From: Acidovorax sp. sif1233
GTDB taxonomy: Bacteria > Pseudomonadota > Gammaproteobacteria > Burkholderiales > Burkholderiaceae_C
Direction of reading: 5' to 3'
Length of the DNA: 64,000 bases
NCBI RefSeq assembly: GCF_019218755.1
Contig: NZ_JAHUWZ010000009.1
Location: 149,639-213,638, forward strand
Below are positions 46,391-55,096 of the stretch, one piece after another (the first letter of the stretch is position 1; each line of letters begins with the position of its first letter). The notes below the pieces were generated by a model. It did no database searches. It was given only the letters and a program-made list of their open reading frames with translations, and was not told the DNA's origin. The position numbers and the translations under genes were made by a program.

Positions 46391-46615
46391 TCACGGGGCA
46401 GGCGCAGGGGCCGTGGAGCCTTCGGGAAGGCCTTCGCGCCAGACCTTCACGCTGGGGAACTCGCGGGTGCAGCCAGTGCACACCAACCTCTCCGCGTAGC
46501 GCATTGCTCCGGCAGCATCCCGCGCGACGACGCGCCGGTAGCTGGTTGCGCCGCAAAAGCTGCAGCGGTTGGTGGAGGTTTGCTTTTGGGGCTGCATGGA
46601 GAGGAATTTGTACAT
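46391..46615 (-). CDS. Small zinc-ribbon protein
   Basis: 74 residues (MYKFLSMQPQKQTST...) or 68 from the second Met. Two CxxC pairs, RCSFCGATSYRRVV and LVCTGCTREF, make a treble-clef/zinc ribbon, with a Pro/Ala tail. Likely a nucleic-acid-binding or structural zinc protein; unknown family. It lies 283 nt downstream of the HTH gene at 46899, on the same strand. Confidence 0.6.
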   Translation of the reverse strand: MYKFLSMQPQKQTSTNRCSFCGATSYRRVVARDAAGAMRYAERLVCTGCTREFPSVKVWREGLPEGSTAPAPAP

Positions 46616-46898
46616 CGACTTCAGGGACGCACCGGCCAGCCCGTTGGCCGGGTGCCGGTACAGCTTCTGCGAAAAAAAGGGGGCATGCAGTGTGCCGATG
46701 ATAGATGCGGACGGCCCGGCCGGTGCGCCGCGCAGGCAGTTGGCGGGAGGGTCATTGGGCATTCCCCGGCGGCACCGCGCGAAAAACCTCCCGATCGGCA
46801 GCCAGAGAGAGCGACGCAAGCCCAGGCTTTCAACCTCTGCCCGGGCGCCTGCGGATGATGGGCTTTGACCGTTCGCATCCAGACGGCGCAGAGCGCCT

Positions 46899-47342
46899 TC
46901 AATCCAGTGCGAGCGCTGCCAGCGCCTTGCGCGGCCCCATCTCGCGCACCTCGTCAATCCAAGCCAATTGCGCCGCACGCGGGGTGACGCCGCGCGTCTC
47001 CCATTTGTAGACCGACAGCGAAGAAACGCCCAGCAAGATGGCCAGTTGCGCCTGCGTGATGCCCAGCGCCGTGCGCATCTGGCGGAGCACATCGGGCTGG
47101 AATTCGCCGTGCGGCTTCGCGGATACGCGCTCTGCAGACGCAGCCTCCCGCTCCGCCGCTTTGGGGACATACCGCCGGGTGGCCTTGAGCTGAGACGCCA
47201 GCGCTTTGACCTCGCGCTTGAGCACCGCGATCTCGGACCGGTGGCTGGTGACTGCCTTGCGCATGCCCTGTAGTTCGGGTCTAAGCTCCTTGCGGGCCAT
47301 GCGGATCACCTCGGCGTGAAAGGCACTGGAAAAAGTACTCAT
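46899..47342 (-). CDS. XRE-type HTH protein with N-terminal coiled coil
   Basis: 147 residues from MSTFSSAFHAEVIRMARKELRPEL. A basic coiled-coil segment (residues 14-55: RKAVTSHRSEIAVLKREVKALASQL) precedes a Cro/C1 HTH at the C-terminus (RQMRTALGITQAQLAILLGVSSLSVYKWETRG). Same layout as small DNA-binding proteins common in Burkholderiales; role unknown. Confidence 0.78.
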   Translation of the reverse strand: MSTFSSAFHAEVIRMARKELRPELQGMRKAVTSHRSEIAVLKREVKALASQLKATRRYVPKAAEREAASAERVSAKPHGEFQPDVLRQMRTALGITQAQLAILLGVSSLSVYKWETRGVTPRAAQLAWIDEVREMGPRKALAALALD

Positions 47343-47656
47343 GGCGGGGATCGTATGTGAAAGCCCCTCCCGGTGATGGGAAGAGGCTATGCACTCCGGT
47401 GGGCCCCAGTCTGCGCATGCAGCAGGCATCCTGTATGCGGACGGACCGCAACCAGAATGCCTCCCAGAAGAACTGGCGATGGTCCGAAGGACGCCAGTTC
47501 ACTCCCACTCAATCGTCAACGACTTTTTTCCGGTGGACAGCCTTGGATGCCGTTGCTTCTGATTGGTCATTGATCTGAAGGCCGAAAAATCGCCGATACC
47601 GTCACCAGTACCGTCATGGAAATTCACAACAAATAGTGTGATTGCACCATCGTCCA
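47343..47656. other. Intergenic region
   Basis: 314 bases. No gene seen. The A+T content rises toward 47560-47640, which lies at the 3' side of the leftward serine hydrolase gene; no clear terminator. Confidence 0.4.
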
Positions 47657-48859
47657 TCAAAGGTCAACACCTTGCTGTGCAGTATAACGTGCGACCTGGC
47701 CCCACTCTCGCGCAAGCTCATACACCTCGGGAATCCACGCCTCTCTGCTGGAGAACACCACCACCATTCGGTCGTTGCCGTAGTTCCAGCCGATACGCTG
47801 ACCACCCCAGCCAGTGGCCCATGCGGTGCCCGGTGCCGTCGTGTTTTCCGTCCATACCAGGTAGCCGTAGCCGCCGAACATCCGGCCATGCTTGCGGGCT
47901 GCTGGGTTGCGGTCGTTGCCGATCTGCTTGGCCATCGCGGCCTTCACGAAGTCTCCAAAGCATTCCGACTTCTTGGACGACTCTTTGACCCATGCCGCGA
48001 ACCGCATCCAGTCTTCCATGCGCAGCCGCATGCCGGAGTCCCCCAGCCCATTCTTGGCGCGGTCTTGTGAGTACAGCCCCGGATGCGCTGCCCCCATGGG
48101 ATTGAGCACCTGTTCTTGAATCCACTGGCTCAGTGGCATGCCGGTTGCGCGGCTCACCATGAGGCCTAGCGTCATGGGGTCTGTGGATTTGTACGCGAAT
48201 GCCTCGCCGGGCTTGTACTCTGAGAACGCGCCGCGCGCAGCCTTGGAGATGCGATCCGTCGCAATCAACTCTGCGAGGTTCAACAGGCCCTGGTTCCAGT
48301 CCTTGGTCTGCTCTGGCGTCCAGATGGTGCTATCGCCGTTCTGCTCTGCCGCCCCCGATGCCATGCGCAGCAGATCGTGCACCGTGGCATTTCCTAGTGC
48401 CTTGCCCTGCAGTTCCGGCAGCACGTCACCGGCCTTGGACTGCAGCGTGAGCTTGCCTGCGCATATGGCTTGACCCACCGCCATGGCCGTGACCGTCTTG
48501 CCCATGGACATGCCGAAAAACAGAGACTCGGAATCGGCCGGGGCGTTGAACGCGGAGTACACGACGGTGTTGCCGTCCATCAGCGCGAAGGCTTTGGCGG
48601 GCCGTTGGCCGACCAGGGTACGGGCGCGGTCCACGAGGGCCCTTTCTCCGGCCGACGGTGCACGGGTGTTGAGCGTGCTCGGGTTCGGGCTGGGTTGCGT
48701 GATCTGGAACCAACGCGGTCCGGTCTTGGCTAGCAGCCATTCGTCGGGGGCTGCGGCACCGCCATCGGCCACTGGAGTGACTTGCGCCATGGCCTGAGCG
48801 CAGAAAGTCAGGGCCGCAGCCGCCAGCAGCCGCAAGGAGTGTTTGGTGGTGCGCTTCAT
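47657..48859 (-). CDS. Secreted serine hydrolase (class C beta-lactamase-like)
   Basis: 400 residues. Sec signal peptide ending AQAMAQ. Serine beta-lactamase/DD-peptidase fold with SxxK in FFGMSMGKTVTAMAVG, YxS/N motif in AYKSTDPMTLGL and a C-terminal YGNDRMVVVFSS. Enzymes of this family are beta-lactamases, esterases or 6-aminohexanoate-dimer hydrolases. The GWGGQRIGW preceding the last strand replaces the KTG box, so antibiotic hydrolysis is doubtful. Its start overlaps the end of the upstream gene (ATGA at 48856). Confidence 0.87.
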   Translation of the reverse strand: MKRTTKHSLRLLAAAALTFCAQAMAQVTPVADGGAAAPDEWLLAKTGPRWFQITQPSPNPSTLNTRAPSAGERALVDRARTLVGQRPAKAFALMDGNTVVYSAFNAPADSESLFFGMSMGKTVTAMAVGQAICAGKLTLQSKAGDVLPELQGKALGNATVHDLLRMASGAAEQNGDSTIWTPEQTKDWNQGLLNLAELIATDRISKAARGAFSEYKPGEAFAYKSTDPMTLGLMVSRATGMPLSQWIQEQVLNPMGAAHPGLYSQDRAKNGLGDSGMRLRMEDWMRFAAWVKESSKKSECFGDFVKAAMAKQIGNDRNPAARKHGRMFGGYGYLVWTENTTAPGTAWATGWGGQRIGWNYGNDRMVVVFSSREAWIPEVYELAREWGQVARYTAQQGVDL

Positions 48860-49902
48860 TGGATGCCTTTCAGAAATGCCAGAACGTCTTTCACGGCTTG
48901 CTCGCGCGCCTTATCGTTGCTCTCCACCGTGATCCAAGAGGTCTGCTTGCACGTCGGCATGTAGGCGTTCCACTCCTTGTCGTCGGTGAACGTCTTCCCC
49001 GATGCCTTGTCGTGCGCTGGCCCCCAACTGCTGCGATCATTGGCTCCGTAGGGCATGCGCACGTCCATGGAGCAGAGATTGAAGTTGCCCTCGTTGTATT
49101 TCTTCCAGGGCTGGTTGAGCCGGTCGAAGACATGTGTTGCCCCGGCATAGACCTTGTAGCTGACCGGATGGCCTGCCGCCGCGTACTCGTCGGCCAACTC
49201 CATGCAGGGCTTGGCCGGGGTCATGTCGTCTTTCTCACCCAGCACCATCAAGATCGGAGCCGGTAGTTTGCTGTGCTGATCCACCCGGTAGCGCATGTTG
49301 CAACCGGGATAGACCGCGACGCCACCAGCCCACTTCACATTGGCGGGAAGCACATGCTGCTGATAGGTCGGCCATGCGGCATCCAGCAAGGCTTGCCCGC
49401 CGCGCGACCAGCCCATGTGGAAGATGCGGTTGCGGTCGATCTGCGGGTGGGTTGCCAGTAGCTTGAGCGCATACAGTGCGTCCGTGGTGTTCGCCATGGT
49501 GTTCCAGGTCAACTGTTTGGTGGGGCCTGTCACGCGGTCTTCGCCACGCGGCTTGAAGCTGTCCACGACGAACACGGCATAGCCTGCATTGTTCAGTGCT
49601 TTGGCCCATACATCGAAGTACACGCCGCTGACACCCTCGCTGCCGTGAGAGAACACCACTGCTGGCACCTTGCCGTCCGAACGCTGGGTCGGCATCAGCA
49701 GATCGCCGTAGACCGTGACCTCGGGACCCAACCGGCCACGGATCAGGGCCCAGCGGTGATCGGGCGTGGAAGAACTGAACTCGATGCGGCCGGTTTGAGC
49801 GCCGCTGAGGTCGGCAAGCGGCGCTGCAGTCGCCAAATTCGCACTCAGCGCGCATGTCATAGCAAGCCAGCCTTGCACGGTTCTGTTCAGTATGGTTCTC
49901 AT
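48856..49902 (-). CDS. Secreted dienelactone-hydrolase-like alpha/beta hydrolase
   Basis: 348 residues. Sec signal ending NLATAA. Alpha/beta fold with oxyanion strand VVFSHGSEGV, nucleophile Ser in HMGWSRGGQALLDAAW, acid near LGEKDDMTPA and His in AGATHVFDRL. Similar to the dienelactone hydrolase family. Overlaps the following serine hydrolase gene, so the pair acts together, possibly on an ester or cyclic amide taken from outside. Substrate unknown. Confidence 0.87.
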   Translation of the reverse strand: MRTILNRTVQGWLAMTCALSANLATAAPLADLSGAQTGRIEFSSSTPDHRWALIRGRLGPEVTVYGDLLMPTQRSDGKVPAVVFSHGSEGVSGVYFDVWAKALNNAGYAVFVVDSFKPRGEDRVTGPTKQLTWNTMANTTDALYALKLLATHPQIDRNRIFHMGWSRGGQALLDAAWPTYQQHVLPANVKWAGGVAVYPGCNMRYRVDQHSKLPAPILMVLGEKDDMTPAKPCMELADEYAAAGHPVSYKVYAGATHVFDRLNQPWKKYNEGNFNLCSMDVRMPYGANDRSSWGPAHDKASGKTFTDDKEWNAYMPTCKQTSWITVESNDKAREQAVKDVLAFLKGIQ

Positions 49903-49991
49903 CCCCGTTCCCCCTTTTGAATCTGGAAGTTTCTCACAATGAAGAATTTACTCTGTCGTATTTAAGTCGTCATTGAGGCATTTTCACCTCA

Positions 49992-50366
49992 ATGGAATCC
50001 ACACCAACCACTGCCAAGAAGAAGGTCGCTGCCGACCGTCATCCCTTGGCCGTGGCGTTCGGTGAATACCTCAAAACCGTGCGCAAGGACAGCGATAAAT
50101 CGCAGGCTGAACTGGCCTTCGATGCGTCCATGGATCGGACTTACATTTCGCTTTTGGAACGTGGCTTGTCGGCACCTACGCTGCTGGTGCTGGATTCGCT
50201 GGCGAAGTCACTCGGCATGACCATGACCGACTTGATGGCTGGCTTCGAGGCGCAACTACCAAAGAACCTTCGCCGCACGTCTGTGAAGCGCCGGATCAAT
50301 GAGGCGTCGTTGGCCAAGACGGGGGCAGACCGGCCACAGGGAACGCGGCGATCTCCATTGCGCTAG
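49992..50366 (+). CDS. XRE-family transcriptional regulator
   Basis: 124 residues. Basic N-terminal tail, then a Cro/C1 HTH (AFGEYLKTVRKDSDKSQAELAFDASMDRTYISLLERGLSAPTLLVLDSLAKSLGMT), then a short basic tail. It resembles phage- and R-M-associated control proteins. Its stop overlaps the stop of the leftward FtsZ-C-like gene by 4 bp. Likely a regulator of the neighbouring leftward operon, but no operator is visible. Confidence 0.8.
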   Translation: MESTPTTAKKKVAADRHPLAVAFGEYLKTVRKDSDKSQAELAFDASMDRTYISLLERGLSAPTLLVLDSLAKSLGMTMTDLMAGFEAQLPKNLRRTSVKRRINEASLAKTGADRPQGTRRSPLR

Positions 50367-50842
50367 CCATCTAGTCCACCAGCCAGCCAAGTGACGCTCA
50401 TGGCGCCCACCAGCTTGGGGTCGAATCGAGCGCCAAGCACCAGACACGCCGATTCATCCATGGCGTCCCGGACCATAGTGAAGACCTCGGCGCAATGGGT
50501 AAGTTGAAAGCCCTTGCCGTACCCACTGCACACAACCACAGCAACTTCCACCTTGTGGCTCGGCATCAGTGTCAATGCGTCGCGGCAAGCATCCAGAACT
50601 TTGTCAGCGTCATGGTTCGTCACAGTAAAGCTCACAGGCGAGTGACCGCAGAGATTCAGCGTGCCGCGCAAATCTTCCAGGTCGATCTGCAATAGGGAGC
50701 CTTCTTCCGTTGCCGCCAGCAGCGCCACCACCGTCTGTTGAACCCTATCGGCTTGGGTTGATGCCACAGGCAGTGGCCAAGGTGACAACGCCATGCCACC
50801 GATGATCTTGAAGACCTGGCGTCGCATCAAGGTGCGCTTCAT
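50363..50842 (-). CDS. FtsZ C-terminal-domain-like protein lacking GTPase domain
   Basis: 159 residues from MKRTLMRRQVFKIIGGMALSP; ATGA overlap with the upstream peptidase gene. After a hydrophobic, basic N-terminus resembling a signal peptide or anchor, residues about 45-155 follow the FtsZ/tubulin C-terminal domain: LLQIDLEDLRGTLN, KVEVAVVVCSGYGKGF, AEVFTMVRDAMDESACLVLGARFDP, MSVTWLAGGLD (compare FtsZ ANVIFGA...VTVIATG). The GTP-binding domain is absent. I infer the fold from this pattern; the function is unknown. Confidence 0.5.
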   Translation of the reverse strand: MKRTLMRRQVFKIIGGMALSPWPLPVASTQADRVQQTVVALLAATEEGSLLQIDLEDLRGTLNLCGHSPVSFTVTNHDADKVLDACRDALTLMPSHKVEVAVVVCSGYGKGFQLTHCAEVFTMVRDAMDESACLVLGARFDPKLVGAMSVTWLAGGLDG

Positions 50843-51594
50843 GCTGCCACCCTCAGTTGCAACCGCACTGCCGCCAGCAATCGGACTTCTTCGGTATTCC
50901 ACTCCGCAGCCTCGTACAGCCAATGCACCGGCTTGCGCTTGCCATCTTCCGAGGGCTTGGGCCAATTCGGTGGGGCTCTCCGACTGCCGGGGCCGGTCAC
51001 TGGCAAGCGCAGCCGCGCGTTGAAGGTCGCAAAACTGGGCTCGCTGGCACTGGGGTCGAGCAAGAGAATGGTGTCCGGCGAATGCACTTTGCCGACAGCA
51101 ACACCTTCAACACCAACTGCTAGTGCCCAGTGCTTGGTTCTGTTGTGTTTGACCGATGCAAATGCCAGCGCTACCAGATCGCCGCCGCGCATCAGCCATT
51201 CAAGGGCGTGACCGTCGGCGTTGTCTTGGACGCAGTACTTGGCTGTCAATGCCAGCGGCAGGTTCAGACCATCCATCAACTCCACCCACTCTTCGGGGTG
51301 AACACCAGCAAAATATGTGTGCTGAAACGCCTGCCAGACTAGCGCGGAGACGCCTGATTTTCTGTGGCTCATCTCGTGCAGGGCGGACGGTTTTGCGAGA
51401 TCGTAGATCGCCAGAATCATCGCTGCAATATGCACCCCGCAGGCGCCGTCTAGGTCAGATTGCTGCATGAAAAACCGCACCGGCTCTTGGCGTTTGGTCT
51501 GCACGGTCAGCACGTGTCCGGTTTGGATGCCGGGGTACACGCGCTGAAACCGATAGGACATCGCCGGACGATTCAATGAAACCGTCTTGGGCAT
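50839..51594 (-). CDS. Papain/C39-like cysteine peptidase, unknown
   Basis: 251 residues. Candidate catalytic triad Cys52 (SDLDGACGVHIAAMILAIYD), His155 (NRTKHWALAVG) and Asp180 (TILLLDPSAS), with the Gln two turns before Cys (MQQSDLDGAC) as the oxyanion residue: the pattern of C39/papain-fold peptidases. No signal peptide or ABC partner. It sits in an operon between the ICE-type protein (1-nt gap) and the FtsZ-C-like gene (4-nt overlap). Role unknown; processing of a partner is possible. Confidence 0.6.
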   Translation of the reverse strand: MPKTVSLNRPAMSYRFQRVYPGIQTGHVLTVQTKRQEPVRFFMQQSDLDGACGVHIAAMILAIYDLAKPSALHEMSHRKSGVSALVWQAFQHTYFAGVHPEEWVELMDGLNLPLALTAKYCVQDNADGHALEWLMRGGDLVALAFASVKHNRTKHWALAVGVEGVAVGKVHSPDTILLLDPSASEPSFATFNARLRLPVTGPGSRRAPPNWPKPSEDGKRKPVHWLYEAAEWNTEEVRLLAAVRLQLRVAA

Positions 51595-51595
51595 T

Positions 51596-51985
51596 TCAAT
51601 AATCCGAAGGGCGCAGCAGTGTGGTCACACTGCAATCGGCTTCCGTGATGATCCAGAGGGTGGGCAATGACGACCGCTTGTCGGTCGGTGTTTCAGCCAG
51701 CCGCGCAGCGTCCACCAGCCGATAGCAACTCAGAATTCGCAGGCGTCGCGTGACGGCAAACTCGTTCTCGGTGCGGTCTTCTTCGCACAGATCGCCCCAG
51801 TCACCATGCACGTGGCGGCTGATCAGTGCGACAGCGCTGAAGCCGGTTTCTTGAAGCAACTCCAAAGCTCCGGGCGTGGCCACGATCTGGCCCAGCGGGA
51901 ACCGGGCGGTGTTGGAATAGATGATCGTTGGGGTGGTCGGTGCAGGAGCCGCTGCATTGGTTGTGGACGTGGGTGCTGTGGTCAT
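51596..51985 (-). CDS. Conserved ICE/plasmid-type protein
   Basis: 129 residues from MTTAPTSTTNAAAPAPTTP, with AAGGAG upstream. A Thr/Ala/Pro-rich N-terminus is followed by ARFPLGQIVATPGALELLQETG, ISRHVHGDWGDLCEEDRTENEFAV, RRLRILSCYRL and LWIITEADCSVTTLLRPSDY. This small domain occurs widely on conjugative plasmids and ICEs (often mislabelled restriction subunit). No function is known. First gene of the three-gene operon. Confidence 0.7.
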   Translation of the reverse strand: MTTAPTSTTNAAAPAPTTPTIIYSNTARFPLGQIVATPGALELLQETGFSAVALISRHVHGDWGDLCEEDRTENEFAVTRRLRILSCYRLVDAARLAETPTDKRSSLPTLWIITEADCSVTTLLRPSDY

Positions 51986-52141
51986 GGAAATCTCCTTGGG
52001 TGGGGAACGAAACAAAACGGTGAAAACAAACAGGCGTGCGTAGACCTCCGCAAACAGGTACCGGATAGAAAACGCGGGTGAGAGAAATCAGTTCGGCCGC
52101 AGAAAGCAGCCGACGAGAGACGAGACCTCAGCGAGAGGCCA

Positions 52142-52828
52142 TTAACGAAACTGCGCTTGGCAAAGCGCGGCCAGCAGATCAGAGTTCGAGGCATAGGGCT
52201 GCTCGATCCAATCAGCAAATTGGTCGGTGGCAGACAGCCATCCGCTCAGGAGCGACGGCATCGCACCATCGGCACCGATGCCATCGAGAAAGCCCCAGGT
52301 GTGCAACCGGCGCGATGCCACGGCGTCTCGTACAGTGTCCACCGGCATCTCGCACAACAGTGCCAGCACGTTGCAGCCGTGAGTGGCGTCACGCATTGGG
52401 ATGACCGGCAAGATCGTCCGGCCAAAGCGCTTAACGCAGTGGGACCACAGCAGCCATCGGCACTCGAATGGCGTGAGGTTCAGCAGCCGCGCCAGCGTGT
52501 CCAGATTCGTACCGATGCATGACTCCGCTGGCGGTGGTGATGGCTCAAAGGCAGCCAGCCGATTTGCTAGCTCTATCGGGTCCGCTGGGGATAACAAGGC
52601 AACTGGACAACAGTCACCGTCCACCATCAAAAATGCAGGCAGATCACCATCGAATATGGGCTGCCTTGGGTAACCAAGTTCAGGCCAGCACAGTTGCTCT
52701 AGGTCACGGCATTCCCGCGCCAAGTCTGGTCCGTTCAGCCACTGGGGAAGCAACGTTCCCATCCGGTGCAGCAATCGGCCCATATGGTTACACCGGAAGG
52801 CAGCATTGCAGGTGGCGTCATGGGTCAT
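52142..52828 (-). CDS. Protein resembling the N-terminal region of a defence-type AAA+ ATPase
   Basis: 228 residues, GGAGG before the ATG. The middle region (LDTLARLLNLTPFECRWLLWSHCVKRFG, then VLALLCEMPVDTVRDAVASRRLHTWGFLDG) resembles the helical N-terminal part that precedes the AAA+ core in a class of bacterial ATPases. Here the frame ends before any Walker motif, so it is either a stand-alone helical adaptor or a truncated gene. It lies 156 nt upstream of the peptidase operon, same strand. Confidence 0.4.
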   Translation of the reverse strand: MTHDATCNAAFRCNHMGRLLHRMGTLLPQWLNGPDLARECRDLEQLCWPELGYPRQPIFDGDLPAFLMVDGDCCPVALLSPADPIELANRLAAFEPSPPPAESCIGTNLDTLARLLNLTPFECRWLLWSHCVKRFGRTILPVIPMRDATHGCNVLALLCEMPVDTVRDAVASRRLHTWGFLDGIGADGAMPSLLSGWLSATDQFADWIEQPYASNSDLLAALCQAQFR

Positions 52829-53233
52829 GGGTTTCCTCCAGGCGCAAGCAGGCCTAGCCGCCTTGAACAGCTGGTCGCCAAGGAACTACGACGGCGTGGA
52901 AAAATTGCTTGGACCTCGGCCGAGCAGAGCATTCAGCCGGGACTGCAAATACAGCATGGCGGGGCGAGAGAATCATCGTGAAAGAAGCCATTGAACGGCT
53001 CAAAAGCACGGCAACCGCTCCCAATTCTCTTTATAAAAAAATGTACTGATTTTTCTTAATTATATATCAAATTCTATATAATTGATCAATATATGAGCAA
53101 TTCAACGCAAAACGCGCCAAATTTGCGATAAATCAGTCCGAAGAGCGTTGACTTCGCGCTCAATCCGTGCATTCAACCCTATTGGCTAAGTTAAATCGCA
53201 CTTGAATTGCTCAAATATTAAGCGATTCTCAAT
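52829..53233. other. A+T-rich divergent promoter region with palindrome
   Basis: 405 bases between the leftward gene at 52142 and the rightward McrB-like gene. From 53020 to 53130 the DNA is about 75% A+T. It has a perfect palindrome ATTGATCAAT at 53081-53090 flanked by TATA/ATAT, and direct ATATAT repeats. This is the most A+T-rich stretch of the window and a likely promoter and operator for the restriction module. No gene seen. Confidence 0.5.
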
Positions 53234-55096
53234 TTGAACGAACTACCGCGCATCGGTGTGTCGAAGGAGCTAGCGGATACCCATCGGCCACTAGAATCAT
53301 CCCTCATACAACGAGTTCACGAGGGACATGTCTTGGCGTACATCTCCGCAGGCCAATTGGCCGAATCAGTCGTAAAACTAGAGCCGTTCCATGCGTTCTT
53401 CGGGGTGACGTTCCTCTCGATGAAAAAGACTGGCGTGGGGCTTGCCACTCCGGAGGTACCAGGCAGCGCTACCACGCCAGACACACCGAGGGCTGGCACG
53501 GTCTGGGGTGGGGCCCAAGAAGGCCAGTTGCTTCGCGACTATTTTTCTCCAGCGGGTGGCTCGACCGAGAAGCCTTTTTGCGTCCCCTTCGGTCTCAAGG
53601 ACGACGATTCTTGGTACTGGAAAAACTCGAAGTACAGCGGCGGCACGCTTCAGCGAGCGCGGACGTCCGACAATTTCCGCAAAGCTCTGGAGCGCGTAAC
53701 GCCAAAGGAATGGGCGTTCACGGCTGACTACCTGGATAAGCTCGAGGAACTGCTGCCGGCTGCGCCGGGGGGTGCCAAGCTCCGCATCCCGACGTTTGAT
53801 TTGGCAGCATGGCTTTATCGTGTCGAGGACTTGCCGAACTCGCTCGACGCCGTCGAAGCTAAGTTCCGGGCTGAGTTCAACATCAATGATGACGAGTACG
53901 CTCGCCTTTTCGACGCGACTCGTCCGGTGGAGTCTGAGTACTTCTCACCGGACCGCATCACCGAAGAAGAGTTAGCACTGCTAATTCGTGGCGTGCCACC
54001 CGGCCCATCAATGCTGGGGCGGACGGAAGCGGACCTCTTGCAGCACCTGGAACAGCATGTCACCCAGGTTGAGAAGCTTACCTTGCCTCCCGGCTTTGTG
54101 CATGCGTTCTACGGGGCGTTGGTTGCACAGCGCTTTGTCGTCCTAGCCGGCCGCCCAGGTACCGGCAAAACGGCCTTTGTGCGTGCATTCACCAAGGGCT
54201 TGAACACCTTCTTTGCGAACGCTGTTTCGCTTGTTGAGGTCAGCGTCGGTAGCGACTTCTCAGAGGCTGACGTACTCGGCTACGAGAAGATTTCCGGTGG
54301 GCTGGCCGCAACAGAGCTTAGCCGCAAGCTGTTCCTGTCAGGGCGACCGCGAGACTTTTACGTGGTGCTACTGGACGAGATGAACCTCGGTCAGGTCGAC
54401 CACTATCTTGCGCGTTTGCTGCCTGCTATTGAGAGTGACGCGAAGGTTGAGCTTCCCGGACACGGTTCGCCCAGCCAGTTCCCGCCCGACGCATTTGTGA
54501 TCGGGACCGTCAACTCCTTCCTTGAGGAGTCCACTCGTGCGCCCCTCAGCAGCCCAGTCAAGCGACGCGCGAACATCATCGAAATGCCGAATGCACTTGG
54601 GGGCCTGGTGGCGGCCGATGACCGCGTCAAGTTCGACCAAGCCTGCGTTCACATGTTGGAGCAAACCAAGGCTCGGGTTGATGGACGCGCTCAAGGGGGC
54701 CTTGGTAGTGTTCTTGATGGATTCCGCGCTCAGCGCTTGACGGCGGCCTTGTCCGCCGGTTCCGACGTGCGCTCGGCAGCATTCCGCGACCTGCTGTGGG
54801 GAATCTGCAAAGCGTGCGCAGCGAGCGATTCCACCTCCTTGACCTTTGGCGTTGTTCAGGACGTTCTCGACTACGTGGCAATGTCCGGCAGGCCGTGGCG
54901 TACGGCCTTGAGCGAGCAGCTTGCCCAGAAGGTCGTTCCACAGCTCAGCGGGCCGAGTACGGTCGGCGAAGAGCTCCTCGCCTTTACCTCATCGGCTGAT
55001 GCGGGCAGCGGAAACTTTGCTGCGGCGATGGCCGCGCTCGAGGCGCTCTTACGTACTAAAGACCTTGGAACCGGCCACGTCTTGTTCAGATACTGA
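53234..55096 (+). CDS. McrB-like AAA+ NTPase of a restriction/defence module
   Basis: 620 residues from a TTG start that lacks an obvious ribosome site, so the start is uncertain. The N-terminal half (1-290) shows no known domain and probably binds DNA. The AAA+ core has Walker A AGRPGTGKTAF (306-314) and VVLLDEMNLGQVDHYLARLLP (Asp381-Glu382), with the DEMNL box diagnostic of McrB-type motors, then NSFLEESTRAPLSSPVKRRAN (sensor and Arg finger region). It probably drives the DUF2357 nuclease encoded tail to tail on the other strand. G+C is about 58%, below the chromosome. Confidence 0.82.
   Translation: MNELPRIGVSKELADTHRPLESSLIQRVHEGHVLAYISAGQLAESVVKLEPFHAFFGVTFLSMKKTGVGLATPEVPGSATTPDTPRAGTVWGGAQEGQLLRDYFSPAGGSTEKPFCVPFGLKDDDSWYWKNSKYSGGTLQRARTSDNFRKALERVTPKEWAFTADYLDKLEELLPAAPGGAKLRIPTFDLAAWLYRVEDLPNSLDAVEAKFRAEFNINDDEYARLFDATRPVESEYFSPDRITEEELALLIRGVPPGPSMLGRTEADLLQHLEQHVTQVEKLTLPPGFVHAFYGALVAQRFVVLAGRPGTGKTAFVRAFTKGLNTFFANAVSLVEVSVGSDFSEADVLGYEKISGGLAATELSRKLFLSGRPRDFYVVLLDEMNLGQVDHYLARLLPAIESDAKVELPGHGSPSQFPPDAFVIGTVNSFLEESTRAPLSSPVKRRANIIEMPNALGGLVAADDRVKFDQACVHMLEQTKARVDGRAQGGLGSVLDGFRAQRLTAALSAGSDVRSAAFRDLLWGICKACAASDSTSLTFGVVQDVLDYVAMSGRPWRTALSEQLAQKVVPQLSGPSTVGEELLAFTSSADAGSGNFAAAMAALEALLRTKDLGTGHVLFRY

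Noticed and set aside
53020..53130. Replication origin
   Set aside because: A+T-rich with a palindrome, but there are no DnaA boxes, iterons or adjacent intact rep gene; a promoter/operator is more likely.
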